Shown: piece by piece, positions 16,226-23,488 of the stretch
How positions within the stretch are numbered: position 1 is the stretch's first letter
Layout of the letters: the number at the start of each line of letters is the position of its first letter
DNA from: a virus
IMG/VR virus record: IMGVR_UViG_3300044729_003567
Coordinates: 1 to 48,014 of that record
Direction: 5' to 3' (one strand)
DNA length: 48,014 nucleotides
Position numbers and translations under genes: made by a program
The notes under the pieces: generated by a model
Database searches by the model: none
What the model saw: only the letters and a program-made list of their open reading frames with translations
What the model was told of the DNA's origin: nothing

Positions 16226-16270
16226 CCCTTGGTAAGGGAGAGGTCACGAGTTCAAGTCTCGTCAAGGGCT
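16226..16270 (+). other. attP core: 3' half of a tRNA-Thr(GGU) gene
   Basis: The sequence reads as the 3' part of a tRNA-Thr: CCC of the anticodon stem (16226-16228), loop TTGGTAA with anticodon GGT (16231-16233), stem GGGAG, variable region AGGTC, T-arm ACGAG-TTCAAGT-CTCGT (16246-16262), acceptor strand CAAGGGC and discriminator T (16270). The 5' half is absent: upstream of the CCC the anticodon stem no longer pairs. A tRNA 3' end beside an integrase is the usual attachment site, letting the host tRNA be restored after insertion. Phage genes lie on both sides, so this is attP rather than attL or attR. Confidence 0.85.
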
Positions 16271-16292
16271 TCCTCAAAATCCAGCCAGGGAC

Positions 16293-16298
16293 TACCTT
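16293..16298 (+). promoter_or_regulatory. -10 element of the integrase gene
   Basis: TACCTT, 30 nt before the ATG at 16323 and 22 bp from the attP core, so recombination separates the gene from anything left of the core but keeps this promoter. Confidence 0.55.
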
Positions 16299-16322
16299 TT
16301 GCCTCCGGTCACCTGGAGGCAG

Positions 16323-17510
16323 ATGGAGGCATCTCGCGGCATTAGGGGTCAAAAAAGGGTAAATTTACCCTTGGCGGAGGGCCAGGAGGTCATCGATCTG
16401 ACCGTCGGAGCCCTGGCCGCCCGCTGCTCGGGAACCTTCGGGCGGGGGTTCCGGCTGCGGTCGGTGGGCCGGCGGCTGTACGTCCAGCTCAGCGGCCGCC
16501 GCGTGCCGCTGTACCTGGATTTCGACGCCGGTCCGGTGGACGTCCAGGAGCGGGCGCTGGCGCTGCTGCGCTTCCGCCACGACCACAAGGACCGGTTCGA
16601 CTCGGACGCCTGGCACGAGGCCTGTTTCGGGGAGGGGGTAAGAACGGGTAAAAGGTCGGGCCGCAAGGGCAAGAGCGAAAAGCACCGGCTGAACGTGAAT
16701 GAGGTGGCGGCGATCTGGCAACGGTTCAAGCGGGCCCAGGGAGTGTCGGACGCCACGATCGAGCGGCACTACTTCAGCCACCTGCGCCGACTGGACCCGG
16801 AGCAGCCGCTGAGCGACAGCTCACTGCTGCAGGCCATCGAGCAGACGAGTCCCAGGAGTCCCAGCAGAAGACGCGCTGTGGCTTTTCTGCGGCAGCTGTG
16901 TGAGCTGTGCGGACAACCCTGGAACAGCGCCCTGCTGGATCCCCTGCAGAACGCCGGCATGGCGGTGGAGCACAGGCCCCAGGCGTTCTTCTCGGACGAT
17001 GAGATCAAGAAGATCACCAGCGGCGGCCTGAGTGCCCCCTGGCAGCGGATCGTGGTGCTGCTGGCGGTCTATGGCCTGCGACCCTGGGAGGCCTGGGTGG
17101 CTGAGCCCTCAAAGGATCGCCCGGACTGCATTTGGATTCCGGCCGGGAAGACCAACCGCCATGGCACCACGCCGCCGCGTCAGGTGCCGCCGTTTCACCC
17201 GGAATGGGTGGAGGAGTTCCGGCTGCCCCAGCTCTGGGCCAAGCCGCTGCCATCCCTGAGCAGCAAGTCCCAGGCCGGCGCCCGGGTGAACCAGCACCTG
17301 CGCCGCCATGGCCTGATCGGCGGGGAGGGGCAGACGTCCTACGGGTTCCGGCATGCCTACGCCCGGCGACTGCATTCGCCCCGCTACCGGGTGACCGATG
17401 CCCACGCCTCACTGTTCATGGGACACACCGTGGCGGCCCACCACAAGGCTTACCGCAGTTGGCTGGGAGGAGAGGATCCTATTGGGATCTACCTCGGCAG
17501 CCCTGGCTAA
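16323..17510 (+). CDS. int: Tyrosine-recombinase integrase
   Basis: 395 residues; catalyses site-specific recombination between attP and the host tRNA-Thr attachment site. The N-terminal 100 residues should bind arm sites, 120-205 the core (SAM-like domain). The catalytic domain has Arg253 (YGLRPWEAW), Arg343 (SYGFRHAYARRL), His368 (FMGHT) and Tyr377 (HHKAYRSW). The His usual three residues before the second Arg is Tyr340, a tolerated-looking change. I chose the ATG at 16323 because GGAGG is just upstream and the -10 is at the standard distance; the frame also allows a TTG at 16299. Confidence 0.9.
   Translation: MEASRGIRGQKRVNLPLAEGQEVIDLTVGALAARCSGTFGRGFRLRSVGRRLYVQLSGRRVPLYLDFDAGPVDVQERALALLRFRHDHKDRFDSDAWHEACFGEGVRTGKRSGRKGKSEKHRLNVNEVAAIWQRFKRAQGVSDATIERHYFSHLRRLDPEQPLSDSSLLQAIEQTSPRSPSRRRAVAFLRQLCELCGQPWNSALLDPLQNAGMAVEHRPQAFFSDDEIKKITSGGLSAPWQRIVVLLAVYGLRPWEAWVAEPSKDRPDCIWIPAGKTNRHGTTPPRQVPPFHPEWVEEFRLPQLWAKPLPSLSSKSQAGARVNQHLRRHGLIGGEGQTSYGFRHAYARRLHSPRYRVTDAHASLFMGHTVAAHHKAYRSWLGGEDPIGIYLGSPG
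16355..16372. repeat. Perfect 18-bp palindrome AAGGGTAAATTTACCCTT
   Basis: Two head-to-head copies of the GGGTAA motif found left of the core, lying within codons 11-17 of the integrase gene, about 85 bp right of the attP core. Further GGGTAA copies are at 16636 and 16646. Candidate right-arm integrase sites or an autoregulatory operator. Confidence 0.5.
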
Positions 17511-17548
17511 CATGGCAGCTGACAGCTCTGTCACGGAGAGGCCGTCGG

Positions 17549-17824
17549 ATGGCGACCAGGAAAATCAACGGGAACACCTACTCGGAGTTCGCGGTCGTTG
17601 CCGGTGAGCCGCTGCCCGTGCGCACCCAGGGCGACCCGGACAATCCGGTTCCGACAATCGAGGGTCTCTCGATCCCTGAGCATGACTACATCAGTCTGAG
17701 CTACACCGGCGAAAATCTGACCGGTGTGGTTTACAAGTCCGGCGGCAGCAGTGGCGAGACGGTGGCCACACTGACGTTGACCTACGACGGCAACAGCAAC
17801 CTGACTTCCGTCACCAAGAGCTGA
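17549..17824 (+). CDS. Small tail-fibre-associated protein
   Basis: 91 residues from the ATG at 17549. The pattern HDYISLSYTGENLTGVVYKSG followed by VATLTLTYDGNSNLTSVTKS is a beta-hairpin repeat often encoded just before phage fibre genes. The frame is open upstream, but that part is antisense-like integrase shadow. First gene of the second fibre operon; TAACAT at 17508-17513 is a possible, more distant -10. Confidence 0.7.
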   Translation: MATRKINGNTYSEFAVVAGEPLPVRTQGDPDNPVPTIEGLSIPEHDYISLSYTGENLTGVVYKSGGSSGETVATLTLTYDGNSNLTSVTKS

Positions 17825-17827
17825 GCC

Positions 17828-18607
17828 ATGCAATTCAAGTTCAACCCCTTCACCGGGACTTTGGATGCAGCTGGCGGCGATGCAACCACTTCGCTGTTGA
17901 ACCTGCTGGGGACAGTTGCCAATCAGGCGGCGCTGCCGAGCAGCGGCAACACCATCGGCGACGTTTGGCAGGCGGAGGATACCGGCGAGTTCTTCGTCTG
18001 GGACGGGACCGAGTGGGATGGGCTTGGAGATCTTGCTGGCCCTCAAGGCCCCCAGGGCCCTGCTGGGCCCCAGGGGCCGCAAGGGCCTGCAGGCCCAGCC
18101 GGGACGACTGGGGCGACCGGGCCGGCTGGCCCTCAAGGACCCCAGGGCCCTGCTGGCGCCGACGCCACCTACAGCGACACAGCTCCCCAACCACTGGCCC
18201 AAGCGGCGAGCGCTGGAACTGACAACGCTGCTGCCCGCGCCAACCACCGCCATCAACGCGACACGGATCTGCTGGTGGTCAACCTGAGCGGCAGCCAGAG
18301 CGATCCGACTGCAGCGAACGGGATTGAAACTTTCACGTTCCAGTGGCCTGCGCAGATCCTGGCGTCGGCGCTCAGTGCGGAGACTGCAGCATCAGGATCG
18401 GCGTTTCAGGTCAACGCCCGACTGAACGCCAGCTCGATCTACAGCGTCCGCCCACAGATTGCGGTGGGGAGCACTACGGGCAGCAGCGGCACGCTGGCGA
18501 TCACGACAGCAGCAGCTGGCGACGTTCTGCGATTCGACATCTCGCAGGCCGGGGGCGGGTGCCGACTGGCCAAGCTGTACCTCACCGTGCGGAGGAACGA
18601 CGCATGA
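17828..18607 (+). CDS. Collagen-like tail fibre protein
   Basis: 259 residues. After an N-terminal domain (TIGDVWQAEDTGEFFVWDG, a known fibre motif), residues about 69-114 are Gly-X-Y repeats rich in Pro and Gln (GPQGPAGPQGPQ), which form a collagen-type triple-helical stalk. The C-terminal 120 residues look like a beta-rich trimeric tip. Overlaps the next gene by 4 bp. Role: stalked host-receptor binding or adhesion. Confidence 0.85.
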   Translation: MQFKFNPFTGTLDAAGGDATTSLLNLLGTVANQAALPSSGNTIGDVWQAEDTGEFFVWDGTEWDGLGDLAGPQGPQGPAGPQGPQGPAGPAGTTGATGPAGPQGPQGPAGADATYSDTAPQPLAQAASAGTDNAAARANHRHQRDTDLLVVNLSGSQSDPTAANGIETFTFQWPAQILASALSAETAASGSAFQVNARLNASSIYSVRPQIAVGSTTGSSGTLAITTAAAGDVLRFDISQAGGGCRLAKLYLTVRRNDA

Positions 18608-19272
18608 CGGCTCGGAGCTTCGTGCTGTTCGACCAACAGACCGGGGCGGTCCGGGATTACCCGAGGGTGGACGACGACCCAGTGCAGGGCCTCGACCCGC
18701 GCTACGCAGTTCTCCGGGTGGTGCGCGAGCCCGCCCCCGAAATTCTCCCCGGCCAGCAGGCCAGCCAGACCCGCACGGTGGACCTGGAGGCCGGCGAATG
18801 GCGCTGGGGCTGGAGCGTTGTGGATCTGCCGGAGCCCGCGCCGCCTGCCGACTGGCGCACGTTTAAGCGGACGCTGTTGAGCCACCCCGCGATCAATGCC
18901 CTGCTGGGCGGCGGGGTGAGCACAGCCCCGGCTGCAGCGCTCAGCCTGCCTGCCACCCTGCTGGCTGCTGCTGGCGGCGGTGATGTGGACGATTTTCGGG
19001 CGGCCTGGCTTGGCCTCCGCCGGCTGGGGCTGGTGTCTGCCGAGCTGCTGCAGGAGGTTCGCGGGCTGGCGATTGCCCTCCACCTGCCCGATGGATTCGT
19101 GGCGGCACTGGGCGGCTCCCTGCGGCCTGCTGCCGCGAGCGTGGGTCAGGAGTGGGTGGACGCTGCCGGGGATCTTTGGGTGGTGGTTCAAGCTCGCGGC
19201 GAGGATGGCCAGTTCGCCTCCGATGACCCGGCGACCCCTAGCCAGGAATCGCTGATCTGGGAGAGGGTCTGA
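18604..19272 (+). CDS. Putative fibre-associated protein
   Basis: 222 residues from the ATG at 18604. The N-terminus (SFVLFDQQTGAVRDYPRVDD) and a Trp-rich middle (EWRWGWSVVDLPEPAPP) are followed by a helical domain (WRTFKRTLLSHPAINALL, then FRAAWLGLRRLGLV). Helical proteins encoded between fibre genes often act as fibre-assembly chaperones; that is inference. It overlaps its neighbours on both sides by 1-4 bp. Confidence 0.6.
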   Translation: MTARSFVLFDQQTGAVRDYPRVDDDPVQGLDPRYAVLRVVREPAPEILPGQQASQTRTVDLEAGEWRWGWSVVDLPEPAPPADWRTFKRTLLSHPAINALLGGGVSTAPAAALSLPATLLAAAGGGDVDDFRAAWLGLRRLGLVSAELLQEVRGLAIALHLPDGFVAALGGSLRPAAASVGQEWVDAAGDLWVVVQARGEDGQFASDDPATPSQESLIWERV

Positions 19273-20090
19273 TGGCAATCATCTGGGTTGGGACGGGGAG
19301 GTTCAACGCCTACATCGGCCCTGTTCAGGATTACATCGACCGGGTGGTGGCTGCTGATGTAGCAGCGGGCAACACGCTGGGCCTAGAGGTTGGCGTGCGT
19401 GACGCCTACGACGTGTTCATCCGCGACTCAATCAACGTCGGCGACCTGGGCACCAGCGGCGGCGTGCTGAGCCAAGCCAACAGCATCATCAAGGCCGCGC
19501 CGATCATGGCCGGAGCCTGCACACTGGCCGGTGCGCTGGTGCCGTTGGTGGGGGCGGCGCCGACTCGGTTCGGCACTGAAGGCGGGTGGAATTACAACCG
19601 CAAGACGGGGCTGCAGGGGAATGGGACAAATAACTACATCAATAGTGGGCGCAATAACTATGCTGATCCACAAAACAGCAAACACGTTGCCGTGCGTGTC
19701 AGCACGATTGGCGCCGGCAGTATTTTTAACTCTGGTCCAGGCGGCACTGCTGGAAGAGCAGGTTTGACGGCTGATGGCTTTGCCAGTTGCAATAACGATG
19801 TGGGAACTTTTAATTCAGTACCCTTACCTGTTGTTGGCCTTATAGGGGTTTCTAGATCCAGTTCGATTAACTACACTTACAGAGCAAACTTGTCTAATAC
19901 TACGGTATTAGCTAATTCCGGCGCTCCTAATAACAGCAACATTCTATTTTATGCTCGACCAGGGACACCACCCGATTCTTACGCCACATCACGCCTAGCC
20001 TTCTACTCCATCGGCGAATTCCTAAACCTCGCCCTGCTCGACGCCCGCGTGACCGCTCTGATCAACGCCATCGCGGCTGCTATACCGTAA
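19272..20090 (+). CDS. Receptor-binding tail protein with LamG-like domain
   Basis: 272 residues. The N-terminus (FNAYIGPVQDYIDRVVAAD) is helical. The middle, TGLQGNGTNNYINSGRNNY followed by NSKHVAVRVST, resembles concanavalin/LamG-like sheets of cyanophage tail proteins, and LAFYSIGEFLNLALLDARV is the usual C-terminus of that type. Bases 19600-19990 are much more AT-rich than flanks, suggesting a recently exchanged binding domain. Role: host-surface recognition. Confidence 0.7.
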   Translation: MAIIWVGTGRFNAYIGPVQDYIDRVVAADVAAGNTLGLEVGVRDAYDVFIRDSINVGDLGTSGGVLSQANSIIKAAPIMAGACTLAGALVPLVGAAPTRFGTEGGWNYNRKTGLQGNGTNNYINSGRNNYADPQNSKHVAVRVSTIGAGSIFNSGPGGTAGRAGLTADGFASCNNDVGTFNSVPLPVVGLIGVSRSSSINYTYRANLSNTTVLANSGAPNNSNILFYARPGTPPDSYATSRLAFYSIGEFLNLALLDARVTALINAIAAAIP

Positions 20091-20094
20091 AGCA

Positions 20095-20268
20095 ATGAAC
20101 ACACTTACCACCACTCAGAACACTCTGGCCCATCGTCCGCCCGAAACGCTGCTTTCGTTCAGCATCGGCCCAGCCTGCGACCTTGCAGAACTGGGCCGAG
20201 AGTTCAAGGCATGGCTCAGAACGCCAATCAAGCCTGAAGAAATCGAGAGGCCAAACCGCACCTCGTAG
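20095..20268 (+). CDS. Small hypothetical protein (57 aa)
   Basis: ATG at 20095, 4 bp after the fibre stop, reading MNTLTTTQNTLAHRPPETLL and ending EEIERPNRTS at a TAG at 20266-20268. Polar N-terminus, then a short amphipathic helix (LAELGREFKAWL). It is the last reading frame before the operon terminator. No family recognised. Confidence 0.45.
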   Translation: MNTLTTTQNTLAHRPPETLLSFSIGPACDLAELGREFKAWLRTPIKPEEIERPNRTS

Positions 20269-20318
20269 TGTCCCCGTCTACGGGCTGCCCTGCAATCCCA
20301 CCACCCATCCACCACCCC

Positions 20319-20350
20319 ACCGGGCACCGCGCCAACGGGCCCGGTTTTTT
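20319..20350 (+). terminator. Intrinsic terminator of the fibre operon
   Basis: ACCGGGC and GCCCGGT around a 13-nt loop, followed by a run of six T (20345-20350). Confidence 0.75.
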
Positions 20351-20383
20351 CGTGCCATGTCCACCAGAGCGCAAGATGTGGCT

Positions 20384-20389
20384 TACGCT
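20384..20389 (+). promoter_or_regulatory. -10 element of dcd
   Basis: TACGCT, 32 nt before the ATG at 20416. Confidence 0.5.
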
Positions 20390-20415
20390 TGCTTGCAAGC
20401 GATTCGTAGCGGTTC

Positions 20416-21045
20416 ATGCTCCTGAACGATGTCGAGATCACCCGGCTGGCAGAAGCCGGGATGATCACCCCGTTCACCCCGGACCTGGTGCGCCAGGTGG
20501 AGGAGACCAGAAGCTGGGAGCAGGGCACAGCGGCGATCAGCAGGTCGGGGAAGCGGCAGGTGATCAGCTTTGGCGCCAGCAGCTACGGCTACGACCTGCG
20601 GCTGTCACCCAAGGAGTTCCTGGTGTTCCGGCATGTACCCGGCACGGTGGTCAACCCCAAGCGGTTCAACACCGAGAACCTCGAGCCGGTGAAGCTGCAT
20701 AGCGACGAAGACGGCGACTTCTTCGTGCTGCCGGCGCACTCCTACGGACTGGGAGTGGCGATGGAGCACCTGGACCTGCCGGTTGACATCACGGCCCTGT
20801 TCATCGGCAAGAGCACATACGCCCGCTGCGGCGTGATCGCCAATCTCACGCCCGGGGAGGCTGGCTGGCGGGGGCATCTGACCCTGGAGTTCAGCAACAG
20901 CAGTGGCGCAGACGTGCGCATCTACGCCGGTGAAGGCGTCGTGCAGGCCCTGTTCTTCCGCGGCAACCCCTGCCGCGTGAGCTACGAAAGTCGGGCCGGC
21001 AAGTACCAGGGCCAGCCGGAGCGGGTGGTGACCGCGGTGGCCTAG
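20416..21045 (+). CDS. dcd: dCTP deaminase
   Basis: 209 residues. Deaminates dCTP to dUTP, supplying dUMP for thymidylate synthesis by the ThyX encoded at 27092-27805. Family signatures: SSYGYDLRL (55-62), IGKSTYARCGVIANLTPGEAG (130-150), WRGHLTLEFSN (151-161) with the catalytic-region Glu158, and YAGEGVVQALFF (170-181). Length is normal for the trimeric family. A single-gene unit whose stop overlaps the convergent excisionase-like gene by 4 bp. Confidence 0.92.
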   Translation: MLLNDVEITRLAEAGMITPFTPDLVRQVEETRSWEQGTAAISRSGKRQVISFGASSYGYDLRLSPKEFLVFRHVPGTVVNPKRFNTENLEPVKLHSDEDGDFFVLPAHSYGLGVAMEHLDLPVDITALFIGKSTYARCGVIANLTPGEAGWRGHLTLEFSNSSGADVRIYAGEGVVQALFFRGNPCRVSYESRAGKYQGQPERVVTAVA

Positions 21046-21302
21046 CCCCAGCCGCGGGCGTCCATCAGCTTGATCACGTTGGAGACGTTGATCTCCAGAG
21101 TGCGGCGGGACTGGCGGGTGATCCAGCGGTAGTGCTTGCCTTCCACCCAGCCCGGACGGGTGATCCGCCGCCGCAGGGTGCGCTCGGAGAGGCCCAGCAT
21201 GGCAGCGGCTGTCGCCGTGGTGAACCAGGTCCGCGGTATCGGGGTGCGCCGGACAGGGGGCGCCTGGGCCGCCAGGCCGCGGCCAGCTCTGAGGACTTCC
21301 AT
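21042..21302 (-). CDS. Excisionase-like HTH protein
   Basis: 86 residues from the ATG at 21302, supported by the -10 TACACT 29 nt upstream. TWFTTATAAAMLGLSERTLRR (25-45) is a MerR/AlpA-type helix-turn-helix, followed by a wing (GKHYRWITRQSRRTLEINV). Short basic proteins of this form act as recombination directionality factors in integrating phages. It is 3.5 kb from the integrase, so excision control is a hypothesis; a plain transcription regulator is the alternative. Confidence 0.6.
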   Translation of the reverse strand: MEVLRAGRGLAAQAPPVRRTPIPRTWFTTATAAAMLGLSERTLRRRITRPGWVEGKHYRWITRQSRRTLEINVSNVIKLMDARGWG

Positions 21303-21325
21303 CAAGGAGAGGACGGGAGGGCCGC

Positions 21326-21331
21326 AGTGTA
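21326..21331 (-). promoter_or_regulatory. -10 element of the excisionase-like gene
   Basis: TACACT on the minus strand, 29 nt before the ATG at 21302. With the plus-strand -10 at 21404 it makes a divergent promoter pair. Confidence 0.55.
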
Positions 21332-21403
21332 AGCCCTGGCTGCCTGCTTGTGAGCCCACGGGGCGCTCGCAACAGCGGCAACCAGACGCCCGCTCAAACT
21401 GCG

Positions 21404-21409
21404 TAGCGT
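21404..21409 (+). promoter_or_regulatory. -10 element of the HNH / NblA-like / lysin operon
   Basis: TAGCGT, 29 nt before the GTG at 21433. Confidence 0.55.
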
Positions 21410-21432
21410 GGCGTGAGCTGAGGCTGGCGCCT

Positions 21433-22002
21433 GTGGCGGAACGATGGGAAGAGCTTGTCTTTTACCTGGTCGATCTCTCTCCGGCAGATGCCAGGCGGCG
21501 GTTCCGCCAAGGCATCAAGCAGGCCTGGGCTGGCTGCTGCGCCTACTGCGGCGAGGCGCCCCCGGCGGCCTCTCTGACCCTGGATCACGTCAAGCCCAGG
21601 GCCAAGGGCGGCAGCACGCTGCGCTCCAACCTGGTGCCCGCCTGCCGGCGCTGCAATACCGACAAGGGCAGCACGGCTTGCTGGCGCAGCTGGTACCGCG
21701 GCACACCATGGTTCTGCTCGCACCGCGAGGCGAGAATAGAGGCCTGGCTGCAACCGGCGGCCATCCCCCTGCAGCTGGTCACCACGGAGGTCTGTGATGA
21801 TGCTCGATCTCAGCCTGGAGCAGCAGTTCCAGTTGCGGCAGTTGAGGGGAGAGATCGAGGATCTGAGCCGGGCCGAGCTGATTGCTCTGGTGATCGACGA
21901 GCGCAGGGACTACCTGCTGCAGGGCAACTACCTGCGATCGGTGATGGTGGAAGCGGGGATGGAGGTGGAGGAGCCGATGGACATCTACCTTGCGCTGCCT
22001 GA
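21433..22002 (+). CDS. HNH endonuclease
   Basis: 189 residues from a GTG at 21433, chosen by the -10 spacing; further upstream the frame is antisense to the excisionase-like gene. The HNH/RRXRR-type core is Cys36-x2-Cys39 (CCAYCGE), Asp51-His52 (LDHVKPRAKGG), Asn66 (SNLVPACRRC) and Cys71-x2-Cys74. It nicks or cuts DNA and may be a free-standing homing or packaging-linked nuclease. Family members usually end near RIEAWL; here the frame runs on about 70 more residues, 206 bp into the next gene, with shadow-like composition. A frameshift or lost stop is likely. Confidence 0.75.
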   Translation: MAERWEELVFYLVDLSPADARRRFRQGIKQAWAGCCAYCGEAPPAASLTLDHVKPRAKGGSTLRSNLVPACRRCNTDKGSTACWRSWYRGTPWFCSHREARIEAWLQPAAIPLQLVTTEVCDDARSQPGAAVPVAAVEGRDRGSEPGRADCSGDRRAQGLPAAGQLPAIGDGGSGDGGGGADGHLPCAA

Positions 22003-22153
22003 GACCGACGAAGAGATGATCGCGACATTCGGGCACATGCCCAGCAACGAGGAGCTGGCGGCCTACGTCGGCGAACGTGCTGAGGCCTGCCAGGAAGCCG
22101 CCAGAATGGATGTCGACATCGAAGCCATTGCGCTCGGGATGGAGGAATCGTGA
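21797..22153 (+). CDS. NblA-like phycobilisome-degradation protein with C-terminal extension
   Basis: 118 residues from the ATG at 21797 (GGAGG 6 nt upstream). Residues 4-54 (LSLEQQFQLRQLRGEIEDLS, then ELIALVIDERRDYLLQGNYL) follow the NblA/Ycf18 pattern: an N-terminal LxLEQ-F-LR helix, a short break and a second helix ending in N-x-[IL]-R. NblA links phycobilisomes to the Clp protease so that antenna pigments are degraded; some freshwater cyanophages carry it. Here an acidic extension (55-118) doubles the usual 55-65 residues. Recognition is from pattern only. Overlaps the HNH frame and, by 4 bp, the lysin. Confidence 0.5.
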   Translation: MMLDLSLEQQFQLRQLRGEIEDLSRAELIALVIDERRDYLLQGNYLRSVMVEAGMEVEEPMDIYLALPETDEEMIATFGHMPSNEELAAYVGERAEACQEAARMDVDIEAIALGMEES

Positions 22154-23457
22154 TCAGCCCGAACGCCAGAGCCCTGCTGGACACGATCAGGCTTGCAGAG
22201 GGCACAAGCGGACCCCAGGGCTACAACACGATGTTCACGGGCAAGACGTTCAGCGATCTGTCCAGGCATCCAAACCAGGTCAACCGAGGGGGCGGCTACG
22301 CTTCGGCGGCGGCAGGTGCATACCAGTTTCTCCCGGCTACCTGGGAAGGGGCCGCCAAGGAGTTAGGGCTCAAGGATTTCTCGCCCGCCAATCAGGACTT
22401 AGCTGCCCTGCAGCTGATTCGCCGTCGCGGGGTTGACCCTGACAAGCCCTTGACTCGCGAGACCCTGGCCAAGCTGGCGCCGGAATGGGCCTCTTTGCCG
22501 ACGATGCAGGGAGCGAGCTACTACGGTCAGCCGGTCAAGGCAGCAGACAAGCTGCTGTCTCATTACCAGAGCCGCCTGGGAGGGAACGGCGCACCGATGG
22601 CGCCTTTTGCGCCTTCGGCAACAGCAGCTTCAAGCCCTGCGCCAACCCGGGCTGGCTCGCCTCTGGAGGCCGTGGCTGCTGGGATCCTCGGCGGCGCGAG
22701 CGGGACGGGAGGCTTTCGCATGGCCGCCCCATTCGCCATGGCCCCCAAGATCACCCCCGCGGGAGCCAGCGGTCCCGCAGGGGTGGCGGGGGCGATCCTG
22801 GACAACAGCTTCGCTGGGGCGGTGGGCAAGCAGCGCATGGCTGCCAGCAGCGCCCTGCTGCCCGGCCTGTTCAAGGCCGCTACCGGTGTATCGATTGAGG
22901 ACCTTGGACCCCTGGTGGCCGCTAGAGGCCAATTGCCTGGCTCTCAGGCGATCCCTGATTTCGATGTGCCTGTGCCGCAGTTCAATGCGCCACAGGCGGG
23001 CATGCCAGCAGACGCGTCGAGCGGACTGCGAATGGGGCGCCTCGGTGGTGCAACGACCAATCGCACCAGGGATCCCGATGCTGAGCAGAGCGGCTACGAC
23101 CTCGTCAAGCCGGGCGGAGTGGGAGCGCCGATCGTGGCGCCAGTGGACCTGGAGATCACCGGCAAGGGATTCCAGGGGCAGGGCAGCGGGGAGTCGGGGC
23201 GCGGCTACGGCAACTGGCTGAGCGGCAAGTTCACAGGGGCAGACGGCAAGCCCTACGAGCTCCTTCTTGGGCATCTCAATGACTACAGCGTCAAGCCAGG
23301 CATGAAGGTCCCCCGCGGCACCGTTCTCGGTAGCCAGGGTGTAACCGGACGGGCGTTTGGTGCGCACGTCACGACTCACGTCAATGCTCTGTCAGGTGGT
23401 AATCCCTGGCAGGAGCTGGATCGCCTCACGAATATGTGGACGGCACCAGCTGGCTAG
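22150..23457 (+). CDS. GH104 lysozyme fused to an M23-like peptidase domain
   Basis: 435 residues from a GTG coupled to the previous stop. Residues 5-95 match phage lysozymes of the lambda R / GH104 type: LAEGTS with Glu17, the GYNTMFTG segment and the ASAAAGAYQFLPATW block. A long Ala/Pro/Gly linker follows. Residues about 315-430 resemble a LytM/M23 domain (PIVAPVDLEITGKG, LLGHLNDYSVKPG, GAHVTTHVN), whose metal ligands look altered. It could be the main late lysin or a particle-borne wall-opening enzyme. Confidence 0.7.
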   Translation: MISPNARALLDTIRLAEGTSGPQGYNTMFTGKTFSDLSRHPNQVNRGGGYASAAAGAYQFLPATWEGAAKELGLKDFSPANQDLAALQLIRRRGVDPDKPLTRETLAKLAPEWASLPTMQGASYYGQPVKAADKLLSHYQSRLGGNGAPMAPFAPSATAASSPAPTRAGSPLEAVAAGILGGASGTGGFRMAAPFAMAPKITPAGASGPAGVAGAILDNSFAGAVGKQRMAASSALLPGLFKAATGVSIEDLGPLVAARGQLPGSQAIPDFDVPVPQFNAPQAGMPADASSGLRMGRLGGATTNRTRDPDAEQSGYDLVKPGGVGAPIVAPVDLEITGKGFQGQGSGESGRGYGNWLSGKFTGADGKPYELLLGHLNDYSVKPGMKVPRGTVLGSQGVTGRAFGAHVTTHVNALSGGNPWQELDRLTNMWTAPAG

Positions 23458-23460
23458 CCT
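23455..23460 (+). promoter_or_regulatory. -10 element of the holin-like pair
   Basis: TAGCCT, 34 nt before the ATG at 23489. Its first three bases are the stop codon of the lysin gene. Confidence 0.5.
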
Positions 23461-23488
23461 GGGCTGGTTGTTGACCTGAGGCAGGTCG

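Noticed and set aside
16226-16270. Complete tRNA gene
   Set aside because: No D-arm or 5' acceptor strand; only the 3' half is present.
16143-16352. Minus-strand frame across the attachment site
   Set aside because: It translates the tRNA T-arm (TRLELVTSP type), a well-known artefact.
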